This document shows positions 55,860-63,969 of a DNA stretch of 64,000 nt, in pieces (position 1 is the stretch's first letter; each line of letters begins with the position of its first letter). The notes under the pieces are model-generated. The model made no database searches. It saw nothing but the letters and a program-made list of their open reading frames with translations, and was not told where the DNA came from. The position numbers were made by a program, and so were the translations under genes. This stretch comes from Caryophanon tenue (lineage in GTDB: Bacteria; Bacillota; Bacilli; Bacillales_A; Planococcaceae), in contig NZ_MASJ01000001.1 in NCBI RefSeq assembly GCF_001700315.1, forward strand, positions 372,001 to 436,000. Direction: 5' to 3'.

Positions 55860-56935
55860 TGCCAAACAATAATGAATCGGCTTTACATGTGATGAAAGGT
55901 GTGGGGCGTAACCATGATGGTTTACACGCCACACCGCGTCGCAGCTTTAAAAAGAAGCAGCAAGAGCAGCTGGACATTCCAAAGCTAGCGGATGATGTAA
56001 GATCGGGTTCGCGCTTACAATTGTCAAAAGCGATTACGCTTGTCGAAAGTTCAAATTTTGAGCACCGTCAGCAAGCACAAAAGCTATTACAAGAGTTATT
56101 ACCGGATACAGGAAAAGCTGTACGTATTGGTATTACAGGTGTACCTGGTGCGGGGAAAAGCTCGTTTATTGAAGCTTTCGGGACGATGTTAGCGAAAATG
56201 GGGAAAAAGGTGGCAGTACTTGCTATCGACCCAAGTTCGTCACTATCAGGCGGCAGTATTTTAGGGGATAAAACACGTATGGAAGAGCTTGTGAAGCAGC
56301 CAAATGCGTTTGTTCGTCCGTCGCCAAGTGCCGGAACGCTCGGTGGTGTGCATAAAAAGACGCGTGAGACGATGCTCCTTTGTGAAGCAGCGGGCTATGA
56401 TGTTATTTTGATTGAAACAGTAGGTGTCGGTCAAAGTGAGACATATGTGCGTGGTATGGTCGATTTCTTCTTGTTACTTGTATTAACAGGGGCAGGAGAT
56501 GAGCTACAAGGTATGAAAAAGGGCATTATGGAGCTTGCAGATACGATTGTTGTACATAAGGCAGATGGCGATAATGTTCGTGTTGCTAAACGTACAGTAC
56601 AAGAGTATAAGCAAATTCTTCATTTCCTACAGCCTGCAACGCCAGGTTGGGTAACGCGTGCCTTAGCGGTGTCATCGTTGGAACAAAAGGGATTAACAGA
56701 TGTTTGGGAAACGATTAATGAGTTCGTACAAACTGGGGAACAAAGTGATTATTTCCATATTCGTCGTAACGAACAAACGCGAGATTGGTTCCGTTCGATG
56801 ATTACGGATCATTTGATTGATACATTTTACGGAGATGCGCAAAATAAAGCGCAAGTGAGCAATTTAGAGCGTCAAATCCTAAACGGTGAGCTAACCGTAT
56901 CTCAAGGTGTTGCCGCGTTATTTGATGATAAGTAA
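55859..56935 (+). CDS. meaB: Methylmalonyl-CoA mutase GTPase chaperone MeaB
   Basis: 358 aa. G3E-type GTPase that protects and reloads MutB with cobalamin (ArgK/MeaB family). Walker A ITGVPGAGKSSFIEAFG, GGSILGDKTRMEEL, IETVGVGQSET, and a base motif with VVHKADG. Starts 1 nt inside mutB, so the three genes are tightly coupled. Immediately functional with mutAB. Confidence 0.96.
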   Translation: MPNNNESALHVMKGVGRNHDGLHATPRRSFKKKQQEQLDIPKLADDVRSGSRLQLSKAITLVESSNFEHRQQAQKLLQELLPDTGKAVRIGITGVPGAGKSSFIEAFGTMLAKMGKKVAVLAIDPSSSLSGGSILGDKTRMEELVKQPNAFVRPSPSAGTLGGVHKKTRETMLLCEAAGYDVILIETVGVGQSETYVRGMVDFFLLLVLTGAGDELQGMKKGIMELADTIVVHKADGDNVRVAKRTVQEYKQILHFLQPATPGWVTRALAVSSLEQKGLTDVWETINEFVQTGEQSDYFHIRRNEQTRDWFRSMITDHLIDTFYGDAQNKAQVSNLERQILNGELTVSQGVAALFDDK

Positions 56936-57041
56936 CATCGTAAAACTTTTGGAATCAACTTCTTTGCATCACACGCATTCCTTGTTATGATAAGGGAGAA
57001 TCTAAAAGGCAATAGCCTAATTACAAAGGAGTTCGATTGAA

Positions 57042-57482
57042 ATGAATATGGATTACGATTTATTTATGCGTGAAATTACAACAACAGCACGTAATGAAAT
57101 GGAAGCAGCAGGTTATGAGCAATTACAAACGCCTGAAGCAGTAGCAGCGGCGTTTGAACGCTCAGGAACAACGCTTGTCATGGTAAACTCAGTATGTGGT
57201 TGTGCAGGTGGTATTGCACGTCCAGCAGCAACGTATGCTGTACATTACGATAAACGTCCAGACCATTTAGTAACAGTGTTTGCTGGCCAAGATAAAGAGG
57301 CAACAGCAGAAGCGCGTTATTTATTTGGTGAAGATCATATTCCGTCTTCTCCATCATTCGTCTTATTAAAAGATGGACAAGTGGTAGCAGAAGTAGGGCG
57401 CTATGAAATTGAAGGGCATGACCCATCATCAGTTGTAGCGAACTTACAAGGTCATTTCGACGAATTCTGCGAAGAACTATAA
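57042..57482 (+). CDS. brxB: Bacilliredoxin BrxB (YqiW)
   Basis: 146 aa. BrxA/BrxB-family thiol-disulfide protein that removes bacillithiol from mixed disulfides. The defining CGC motif is present as Cys52-Gly-Cys54 (VNSVCGCAGGIARPA). Its presence implies bacillithiol use. Shine-Dalgarno AAAGGAGTT. Separated by about 105 nt from meaB; a GC hairpin at 57494-57518 follows. In B. subtilis yqiW also follows the bkd operon. Confidence 0.93.
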   Translation: MNMDYDLFMREITTTARNEMEAAGYEQLQTPEAVAAAFERSGTTLVMVNSVCGCAGGIARPAATYAVHYDKRPDHLVTVFAGQDKEATAEARYLFGEDHIPSSPSFVLLKDGQVVAEVGRYEIEGHDPSSVVANLQGHFDEFCEEL

Positions 57483-57493
57483 TTACATGAAGT

Positions 57494-57518
57494 GTTGGGG
57501 GGCTTTTCCCCCAGCAAC
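57494..57518 (+). terminator. GC-rich hairpin after brxB, possible weak terminator
   Basis: GTTG-GGGGG pairs with CCCCC-AGCAAC with a short loop; the T run is poor, so it may allow read-through into yqjA. Confidence 0.4.
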
Positions 57519-57540
57519 TTTATCGTAAGGAGATAGGCAA

Positions 57541-58497
57541 ATGAAGCGATTTTCCATTGGGTATCGTACATTAAAAACAGCAATTGGTGTAATGCTCGCT
57601 GTTACAATTAGTTATTATGCCGGTCTTGAATTTTACGGCTCTGCCGCAATTTTAACCATTCTTTGCATTCAAACGACAAAGAAAAAATCACTGCATGCTG
57701 TTTATACACGTGTTGTCGCAACGTTTGTTGTGATGATACTCGCTTACATATTATTTGAGGGCATTAGTTATCATCCGTTGATTTTAGGGATTTTGATTTT
57801 ATTACTTATTCCAATGCTTGTGACATTAAAAGTAGCAGCAGGTTTCGTTTCAAGTGCGGTTATTTTAATGCATATATATGCCGTTGGAGACTTCACATGG
57901 TCTTTACTTGTAAATGAGCTTGGGATTATGGCCATCGGTTACGGTGTTGCACTCGCCGTGAACATGAATATGCCTGATAACACAAAGCTGATTGACTTGT
58001 ATCGACGTCAAGTAGAGGAAGATTACCGCGTAATATTTTCAGAAATCGTCAAATATTTACGCAATGGAGATGCTTCGTGGGACGGAGCAGAGCTGATTCA
58101 TGCAGCCGATACGCTCAATAAAGCGAAAGCATTAGCCTATTTAGAAGTTGAGAACCATTTAACACGAAAAGATAATTTGTATTACACGTATTTTGATATG
58201 CGAGAAAGACAGCTAGAGATCATTGAACGTGTTTTACCGAAAGTAACTACACTTCCTGTTATAGTACAACAAAGCGAATTGGTCGCTGACTTTATACAGG
58301 ACTTAGCAGATAATATCCATTCGGGAAACACAGCAAGTACGTACCGCGAAAAGTTAGACATTGTGCGTGAAGAATTTGCGAACATGCCACTGCCAAAAGA
58401 CCATGATACATTTTTAGCGATGGCGGGCTTATATACATTTATTGAAGAAATGGATGAATATTTAGCCATTAAGCAAAATTTTAAAGGTTTACAATAA
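57541..58497 (+). CDS. yqjA: FUSC/aromatic acid exporter-like membrane protein (YqjA)
   Basis: 318 aa. N-terminal half has about four to five membrane helices (TAIGVMLAVTISYYAGLEF; VVATFVVMILAYILFEGI; PLILGILILLLIPMLVTLKV; LGIMAIGYGVALAVNM). The C-terminal half is helical and cytosolic (LYRRQVEEDYRVIFSEIVKY). Matches the DUF939/FUSC 'aromatic acid exporter' family, B. subtilis YqjA. Substrate unknown. Shine-Dalgarno AAGGAGATAGG. Confidence 0.85.
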   Translation: MKRFSIGYRTLKTAIGVMLAVTISYYAGLEFYGSAAILTILCIQTTKKKSLHAVYTRVVATFVVMILAYILFEGISYHPLILGILILLLIPMLVTLKVAAGFVSSAVILMHIYAVGDFTWSLLVNELGIMAIGYGVALAVNMNMPDNTKLIDLYRRQVEEDYRVIFSEIVKYLRNGDASWDGAELIHAADTLNKAKALAYLEVENHLTRKDNLYYTYFDMRERQLEIIERVLPKVTTLPVIVQQSELVADFIQDLADNIHSGNTASTYREKLDIVREEFANMPLPKDHDTFLAMAGLYTFIEEMDEYLAIKQNFKGLQ

Positions 58498-58526
58498 AAA
58501 AATAGCCGCCACTACTGGCGACTACT
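58495..58526 (-). terminator. Terminator for prli42 (minus strand)
   Basis: TAG-c-CGCCA pairs with TGGCG-a-CTA. On the minus strand it is followed by a T7 run, read as A7 on the plus strand at 58496-58502. Confidence 0.6.
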
Positions 58527-58536
58527 GTTGGTGAGG

Positions 58537-58635
58537 TTAGCCCATTACGGCCATAGCACCCATTGCAATTGTAGAGACTAGCATAATGACTACCATCGCA
58601 TAAATAACGGCTTTTTGAAATTTCTTATTGCTCAT
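58537..58635 (-). CDS. prli42: Prli42-like stressosome membrane miniprotein
   Basis: 32 aa: MSNKKFQKAVIYAMVVIMLV followed by STIAMGAMAVMG. A short basic N terminus and a single membrane helix, the layout of Prli42, the miniprotein that anchors the stressosome at the membrane in Listeria and relatives. AAGGAGCG lies 6-7 nt before the ATG. Located between yqjA and the epimerase gene, where I recall other Bacillales carrying it. No stressosome gene is in this window. Confidence 0.75.
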   Translation of the reverse strand: MSNKKFQKAVIYAMVVIMLVSTIAMGAMAVMG

Positions 58636-58727
58636 AATTATCGCTCCTTCATATACATTACCATTAGTTTATCAAATTTCGTAAAATTCTCAAGAAATAA
58701 AACGCTATCGTAAGGGAGTTGTACAAC

Positions 58728-59141
58728 GTGGAACGAGTTGACCACATTGGAATTGCTGTCAAAAACTTAGACGAGCAAATTAAGTATTATACAGAAACAC
58801 TAGGGCTAAAGCTATTAAAGGTAGAAGAAGTACCATCACAAAAAGTGCGTGTAGCATTTCTTGATGCAGGCAATGTGAAAATTGAATTACTTGAGCCAAT
58901 GAGCGAAGAAAGTGCGATTCATAAGCACATTGAAAAGCGCGGCGAAGGGATTCAACACGTAGCATTCGGCGTAACAGGCATTCGTGAACGTATGGCAGAG
59001 TTAAAAGAAAAAGGTGTACGCCTTTTATCTGATGAGCCAGGTCCAGGTGCAGGTGGCGCAGAGGTAGCCTTCTTACATCCGAAAGATTCATTCGGTGTAC
59101 TTTATGAATTATGTGATAAAAGCAAAAAAGGGGAGCACTAA
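58728..59141 (+). CDS. mce: Methylmalonyl-CoA epimerase
   Basis: 137 aa. VOC-fold metal enzyme interconverting (S)- and (R)-methylmalonyl-CoA. Metal ligands His (RVDHIGIAV), His (GIQHVAFGV) and Glu (GVLYELCD), and the usual GVRLLSDEPGPGAGGAEVAF. GTG 58728 follows AAGGGAG by 9 nt. It precedes the carboxyltransferase by 2 nt, which supports a propionyl/methylmalonyl pathway role. Confidence 0.93.
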   Translation: MERVDHIGIAVKNLDEQIKYYTETLGLKLLKVEEVPSQKVRVAFLDAGNVKIELLEPMSEESAIHKHIEKRGEGIQHVAFGVTGIRERMAELKEKGVRLLSDEPGPGAGGAEVAFLHPKDSFGVLYELCDKSKKGEH

Positions 59142-59143
59142 TC

Positions 59144-60703
59144 ATGACAACAACTTTAGATATGTTTGATAAAATCAATGAATTATATGACCGTAAACAA
59201 GTAATCGAGCTTGGTGGCGGTGACGCACGTATTGAGAAGCAACATGAAAAAGGAAAAATGACAGCACGTGAGCGTATCGAGATGTTACTAGATGACGGTA
59301 CATTTGTTGAAATTAATCCATTTATCACACACCGTACAGTTGATTTCGGTATGGAAAAATTAGAAGGCCCTGGTGATGGTGTTGTAACAGGTTTCGGTAA
59401 AATTAACGGACGTAATGTTTACTTATTTGCACAAGATTTCACAGTATTCGGTGGTGCACTTGGTGAAATGCATGCGAAAAAAATCGCAGCGGTAATGGAT
59501 TTAGCAGCGAAAAACGGCACACCATTTATCGGCATTAACGATTCAGGCGGCGCACGTATTCAAGAAGGCGTACTGTCATTAGACGGCTACGGTCACATTT
59601 TCTACCGTAACTCAATTTACTCTGGTGTAATTCCACAAATCTCAGTAATTATGGGACCATGTGCAGGTGGTGCGGTTTACTCACCAGCCATTACAGACTT
59701 TATTTTAATGGTTGATAAAACATCTCAAATGTTCATTACTGGACCAAAAGTAATCGAAACAGTAACAGGTGAAAAAATTTCTGCAGAAGGTCTTGGCGGT
59801 TCAAAAGTCCACAACTCGATTTCTGGTAACGCACACTTCCGCGCAGAAAATGAAGAAGCAGCGATTAAACAAATTCAACAATTATTATCATACTTACCAC
59901 AAAACAATAAAGAAAAAGCGCCAAAACAACCTCGTCCAGAAGGTGATGACTACCGTTCAGAGCTTGTTGACGTTGTGCCAATTGATGCGTCTCGTCCATA
60001 CGACGTACGTAAAGTGGTTGAGCAAGTTGTTGACGCTGATTCTTGGATGGAAGTACAAGCTGAATTTGCGAAAAACATCGTTGTTGGCTTCGGTCGTATC
60101 GCAGGTGAGTCAGTAGGTCTTGTATGTAACCAACCAAAAGTATTAGCGGGTGGTTTAGATATCGATTCTTCAGACAAATTAGCACGTTTCGTTCGTACTT
60201 GTGACGCATTTAACGTACCAGTTATTACATTCGAAGACGTATCTGGCTTCTTCCCAGGCGTTAAGCAAGAGCACGGTGGTATCATCCGTCACGGCGCGAA
60301 AATCCTTTACGCTTACTCAGAAGCAACTGTACCAAAAATTACAGTGATTACACGTAAAGCTTACGGCGGTGCATATGTAGCGCTTAACTCAAAATCAATT
60401 GGCGCTGACTTAGTATTCGCTTGGCCAAACGCTGAAATCGCAGTAATGGGTGCAGCTGGTGCGGCAAACATTATTCACGCTGGTGAAATTGCGAAGTCTG
60501 CTGACCCAGAAGCAACGCGTGCAGCGAAGATTGAAGAGTACAAGCAAAAATTCGCAAACCCTTATGTAGCAGCATCTCGCGGTATGGTTGATGATGTAAT
60601 CGACCCACGTGAAACACGTATTAAGTTAATCCAAGCATTAGATATGTTATCAACAAAACAAGAAGATCGTCCGTACAAAAAACACGGTAATATTCCACTA
60701 TAA
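59144..60703 (+). CDS. pccB: Acyl-CoA carboxylase carboxyltransferase subunit (PccB/MmdA-like)
   Basis: 519 aa. Carboxyltransferase that moves carboxyl between biotin and propionyl/methylmalonyl-CoA. Two crotonase halves: N-terminal (HEKGKMTARERIEMLLDDGT, GINDSGGARIQEGV, MGPCAGGAVYSPAITDF) and C-terminal (FEDVSGFFPGVKQEHGGIIR, RKAYGGAYVALNSKSIGADL). The decarboxylase (MmdA) and carboxylase (PccB) forms are nearly identical; no membrane or biotin subunit is adjacent, so direction is not decided. B. subtilis YqjD position. Confidence 0.93.
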   Translation: MTTTLDMFDKINELYDRKQVIELGGGDARIEKQHEKGKMTARERIEMLLDDGTFVEINPFITHRTVDFGMEKLEGPGDGVVTGFGKINGRNVYLFAQDFTVFGGALGEMHAKKIAAVMDLAAKNGTPFIGINDSGGARIQEGVLSLDGYGHIFYRNSIYSGVIPQISVIMGPCAGGAVYSPAITDFILMVDKTSQMFITGPKVIETVTGEKISAEGLGGSKVHNSISGNAHFRAENEEAAIKQIQQLLSYLPQNNKEKAPKQPRPEGDDYRSELVDVVPIDASRPYDVRKVVEQVVDADSWMEVQAEFAKNIVVGFGRIAGESVGLVCNQPKVLAGGLDIDSSDKLARFVRTCDAFNVPVITFEDVSGFFPGVKQEHGGIIRHGAKILYAYSEATVPKITVITRKAYGGAYVALNSKSIGADLVFAWPNAEIAVMGAAGAANIIHAGEIAKSADPEATRAAKIEEYKQKFANPYVAASRGMVDDVIDPRETRIKLIQALDMLSTKQEDRPYKKHGNIPL

Positions 60704-60778
60704 TTGATAGTGTAAAGCATCTACGTGAGTGTGGGACATAACGTACATGTTGAAAATATAAAGATGGCTTTATTCATA

Positions 60779-60816
60779 AAAAGCAGCAAACTGATAAATG
60801 TCAGTTTGCTGCTTTT
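60779..60816 (+). terminator. Repeat-like terminator hairpin after pccB
   Basis: AAAAGCAGCAAACTGA pairs with TCAGTTTGCTGCTTTT. It is preceded by GTGTGGGACATAAC at 60730-60743, a motif I recall from dispersed intergenic elements in Bacillales. The hairpin core matches the one at 9075-9110. Confidence 0.75.
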
Positions 60817-60907
60817 CGGTTTCTGTGCCAAGTTCTATTTGCTGAGCGTAATAGTCGAGATGAGCGATGTAATTGTAGCGATTACGTTAAATTTTAGTGT
60901 CTTTCGT

Positions 60908-60936
60908 TTACATCAATATGCAATATTTGTTATGAT
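60908..60936 (+). promoter_or_regulatory. Probable SigA promoter of the 69-aa membrane protein gene
   Basis: TTACAT (60908-60913), 17-nt spacer, TATGAT (60931-60936), 25 nt before the start codon. Confidence 0.55.
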
Positions 60937-60961
60937 GCAAGTAGATATAAAGGAGTTTCAA

Positions 60962-61171
60962 ATGACAAAAAAACAGTATATCGCAAATCGCATTAAACTA
61001 AACGTCGTGTATATTATTTTATTAGTTGCCGCTATTATGTTAGCAAGCATATTTTTAGGTCCACCAACAGACTATGCAACACCAATTATTATTATTGTAA
61101 TTGGGATTGCTTTTATGGAATTTTGGGGCTATAAAAACTGGCAACGCCGAAATGAACGATTAAAAAAGTAA
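60962..61171 (+). CDS. Small membrane protein, unknown function
   Basis: 69 aa. Two membrane helices (LNVVYIILLVAAIMLASIFL; ATPIIIIVIGIAFMEFWGY) and basic ends (MTKKQYIANRIK; NWQRRNERLKK). ATG 60962 follows AAGGAG by about 7 nt; the open frame from 60725 crosses a terminator hairpin and is not supported. No family recognised. Confidence 0.7.
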   Translation: MTKKQYIANRIKLNVVYIILLVAAIMLASIFLGPPTDYATPIIIIVIGIAFMEFWGYKNWQRRNERLKK

Positions 61172-61183
61172 GTGGATGTAACG

Positions 61184-61227
61184 AAAAAAGATGTAGAGGG
61201 CTAATTTACCACTACGTCTTTTTTTCG
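61184..61227 (+). terminator. Terminator
   Basis: AAAAAGA-t-GTAG pairs with CTAC-g-TCTTTTT, plus extra T. Confidence 0.75.
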
Positions 61228-61321
61228 CTGAATGTACGAAAATTATGAAAAAATGTTCGGTATACGATGCGAGTTGGGTATAGACTGAAAACGAGATAGA
61301 GATTGTAAATGAGGTGAAATG

Positions 61322-62062
61322 ATGCAAAACGTATATGTTGATCATATTGTGCACTATGTAGAGAATCCGAAAGAAGCAAAGCTATTTATGGAGTATCAAA
61401 ATTTTCATGTTGTGGAAGGTGGGCATCATCCACAATGGGGTACGTATAATACATTATGCTATTTTGGCTTAACGTATATTGAGTTTATCGGTGTATATGA
61501 TATGGAGATTGCGAAAAAAGCAGCGGAAGTTCCGTATAGTTTAGCGTATATGTTTGCAGAAAATGACTATGCAGATGGTCATGTCACAATTGCATTACGC
61601 ACGACAGAAATTGATGCGATGCGTGAACGTTTCGAAGCCGCTGGGTATGACACGTATGGACCAGAGCACTATACGCGTAAACGACCAGATGGCAGTGTTT
61701 TAAAATGGCAACTTTTATTTGTAGGCAAACCAGACCAAGACGTGCGTTTTCCATTTTTCATTCAGTGGGAAGAGCCGGATGATGTAAGGTTGAAGCAATT
61801 AAAAGATACAGGTAGCTTTTCGAATGAAAACGGAGAAATTACAAAGGTGTATTATGCAGTCACAAATCCATATGAAACAGTGATTGCATGGCAACAACTG
61901 ATTGGTGGGCAGGTCATTGATAATCGATTGAAGCTTGCGAATATCATTTTGGAATTTAAAGAGCGAGAAGAAAATGAAATACAACCAATTGGCGTTGAAA
62001 TTGAAAGTTTACAACCGCCTAAGCAATTTACAATGAATTTTGGCTTTTATCGGACAACGTAG
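61322..62062 (+). CDS. VOC superfamily (glyoxalase-like) protein
   Basis: 246 aa. Begins QNVYVDHIVHYVENPKEAKL like the Glyoxalase_3 type of the vicinal-oxygen-chelate superfamily, with a paired beta-alpha module; His8 of VDHIVHYV and Glu in YIEFIGVYD are candidate metal ligands. A second half from about residue 155 has the same fold pattern (KVYYAVTNPYETVIAWQQLI). ATG 61322 is used because it is better spaced (5 nt) from GAGGTG than ATG 61319. Substrate unknown. Confidence 0.75.
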   Translation: MQNVYVDHIVHYVENPKEAKLFMEYQNFHVVEGGHHPQWGTYNTLCYFGLTYIEFIGVYDMEIAKKAAEVPYSLAYMFAENDYADGHVTIALRTTEIDAMRERFEAAGYDTYGPEHYTRKRPDGSVLKWQLLFVGKPDQDVRFPFFIQWEEPDDVRLKQLKDTGSFSNENGEITKVYYAVTNPYETVIAWQQLIGGQVIDNRLKLANIILEFKEREENEIQPIGVEIESLQPPKQFTMNFGFYRTT

Positions 62063-62078
62063 CGAAAGGACGGCTTTT

Positions 62079-62561
62079 ATGAACATACGACACGTAACAG
62101 AGACAGATTTAGAGGCGCTTGTTGTAATTGAACAAGCGTCTTTTACACCGGAAGAGGCGGCGACAAAGGAAGCATTTCAAGAGCGTATACAACTAATTTC
62201 CGATAGCTTTTTTGTAGCAGAGTTAGCCGGAGAAGTGGTAGGACTTATTAATGGTCCGGTCGTAAGTGAACGCTATATTAGCGATGATTTATTTACGCAT
62301 ATTCAGCCGAACCGAGCACGCGGTGGGCATCAAACGGTACTGGGCGTAGCTGTGCATCCACATTACCGTAAGCAAGGGATTGGTGCGCGGTTATTATACG
62401 AACTAGAACAGCAGGCAAAAGCGCAGGAGCGAGAAACAGTCACATTGACATGCCAAGCGTTTCTTGTGCCGTTTTATGAGCGACTAGGCTATCAAAATGA
62501 AGGACAATCGAGCTCTAGCCACGCAGGCATTACATGGTTTAATTTAGTAAAGCCACTTTGA
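62079..62561 (+). CDS. GNAT N-acetyltransferase (arylalkylamine-type)
   Basis: 160 aa. GCN5-related fold: NIRHVTETDLEALVVIEQAS, acceptor region VVGLINGPVVSERYI, motif A HQTVLGVAVHPHYRKQGIGA (acetyl-CoA pyrophosphate loop RKQGIG), and YERLGYQNEG. ATG 62079 follows AAAGGA by 8 nt. The upstream VOC gene ends 16 nt earlier, suggesting co-transcription. Acceptor unknown. Confidence 0.85.
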   Translation: MNIRHVTETDLEALVVIEQASFTPEEAATKEAFQERIQLISDSFFVAELAGEVVGLINGPVVSERYISDDLFTHIQPNRARGGHQTVLGVAVHPHYRKQGIGARLLYELEQQAKAQERETVTLTCQAFLVPFYERLGYQNEGQSSSSHAGITWFNLVKPL

Positions 62562-62623
62562 GACGTTTAAAGCAATTTTACATACGGGTACATAAAAGGT
62601 AAGACGAGAAAGGATGTGAAGCC

Positions 62624-63148
62624 ATGCAGTTAGTAAAGCCAGCCATTGTGTACGCACATATGTACCGCGCTTTTTATGACGAGTGGGTTTCATCAGGGGA
62701 AGCCTTTGTACCATATATTATTGAGCATCGACCTGAGCCGTTTGAAACGATGCTTGCCATTTTACACAATCATGAGCGTGGTGTCGGCATTAAACCGTTA
62801 TGGATGCAAAGCTCAACCTATTGGCTGATTGATGATGAGCAAGTCATCGGTGTTGTTAACATTCGCCATGAGCTAGTAGACTATTTATATAATGAAGGTG
62901 GACATATCGTTTATGGGATTCGTCCGTCACAGCGCCAAAAGGGGTATGCAACGGAGATTTTACGCCTAGCGTTGCAACAAGCGCGTGAGTTAGGCTTAAT
63001 GCGCGTGTTATTAACGTGCGAAGCGGACAATATTGGCTCACGAAAGGCGATTGAATATAATGGTGGCGTGTCAATAGAAGATTATATTACAGAAGATGGG
63101 CGTTATATAAAGCGCTACTGGATTTCCCTTGTAGATGACGCAGCTTAA
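62624..63148 (+). CDS. GNAT N-acetyltransferase
   Basis: 174 aa. GNAT fold with motif A HIVYGIRPSQRQKGYATEIL (loop QRQKGYA) and VLLTCEADNIGSRKAIEYNG. The C-terminal GRYIKRYWISL is the pattern of the COG3981-type predicted acetyltransferases, in which a ribosomal or small-molecule acceptor is not defined. Monocistronic between two GNAT/unknown genes, and followed by a terminator. Confidence 0.85.
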   Translation: MQLVKPAIVYAHMYRAFYDEWVSSGEAFVPYIIEHRPEPFETMLAILHNHERGVGIKPLWMQSSTYWLIDDEQVIGVVNIRHELVDYLYNEGGHIVYGIRPSQRQKGYATEILRLALQQARELGLMRVLLTCEADNIGSRKAIEYNGGVSIEDYITEDGRYIKRYWISLVDDAA

Positions 63149-63186
63149 AGGTCATTTACATAAAATGTGCTGCATGGGGCAGAATG

Positions 63187-63221
63187 AAAAGAGCTATCCG
63201 ATTTTTTCGGATAGCTCTTTT
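63187..63221. terminator. Bidirectional terminator
   Basis: AAAAGAGCTATCCGA pairs with TCGGATAGCTCTTTT. Between the GNAT gene (+) and the next gene (-). Confidence 0.9.
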
Positions 63222-63224
63222 GCT

Positions 63225-63968
63225 TTATAAAAATTTTGTGCGCCAATTCGCAATTTCATGCTCAGTGTAATGGGCTTCGAGTACATCGTCATAGCTTTCA
63301 AATAGCACATTCCAAATACGTGTGAAAAAGGTTTCTTCTTGCTCATTATAGAGCACAAAAGCAAGACAAGGCACTTCAATCACTTCTGCAATGGCGAGCG
63401 TGCGCAACGAAGAAATATACGTTTGAATACCATCTGTTGCAGGCTGGAGCTGTTGCAGTTTAGTCATCACCGTTTCTTCGGCTACTTGAAGTTGTTGTAG
63501 CGTTTCTTCTTCTAAATATGGGTAAGGCTCTGGCAAATCATAATCATAGAGTGCGTCGTGTGAACCGTCAATAAAGCGTTCGTGAAGCGGGCTATAAATA
63601 AGTGTCGCTTGTTGTTCCTCTTGTGCGTTTTCAAAAATGCCGTCTGCTAGTTGCTGTTCACCGCGCATTGTTAATTGATAGCTGTCTGTATATGACACGA
63701 GTTCATTACGTATTAGACTCGTTGTTAAATCCTCGACAAATAAATGCTCCACGGCGAGTAAATCACTCACTGTTTGTAAGTTTGTGACGCGTATACGACT
63801 AAATGTTAACAATAACATTTTCATTAAAATATCCATCGTAACACGTTCAACAGGTGCATACGTGACATGAAGCACCTGCATAGGAATGGTGAATTGTTCT
63901 GTATGCTTAAGCGTAATATGACGAGGCGCTGTCACTTTTTGTTGCAACGTTTTTTGAAGTTTTTCCAT
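63225..63968 (-). CDS. Unrecognised protein with winged-helix-like N-terminal region
   Basis: 247 aa, soluble. Residues about 30-110 read like a winged helix (MDILMKMLLLTFSRIRVTNL, then LLAVEHLFVEDLTTSLIRNE, with the strand pair LVSYTDSYQLTMRGEQQLAD). The rest is acidic with short helices (PYPYLEEETLQQLQVAEETV) and ends EIANWRTKFL. No family recognised. GAGGTGAG lies about 6 nt before ATG 63968. It is probably second in a minus-strand operon whose first gene continues beyond the window. Confidence 0.55.
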   Translation of the reverse strand: MEKLQKTLQQKVTAPRHITLKHTEQFTIPMQVLHVTYAPVERVTMDILMKMLLLTFSRIRVTNLQTVSDLLAVEHLFVEDLTTSLIRNELVSYTDSYQLTMRGEQQLADGIFENAQEEQQATLIYSPLHERFIDGSHDALYDYDLPEPYPYLEEETLQQLQVAEETVMTKLQQLQPATDGIQTYISSLRTLAIAEVIEVPCLAFVLYNEQEETFFTRIWNVLFESYDDVLEAHYTEHEIANWRTKFL

Positions 63969-63969
63969 C

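Noticed and set aside
60725-60961. N-terminal extension of the 69-aa membrane protein to 148 aa
   Set aside because: The extension would be translated through a terminator hairpin and the promoter; the Shine-Dalgarno and promoter support ATG 60962.
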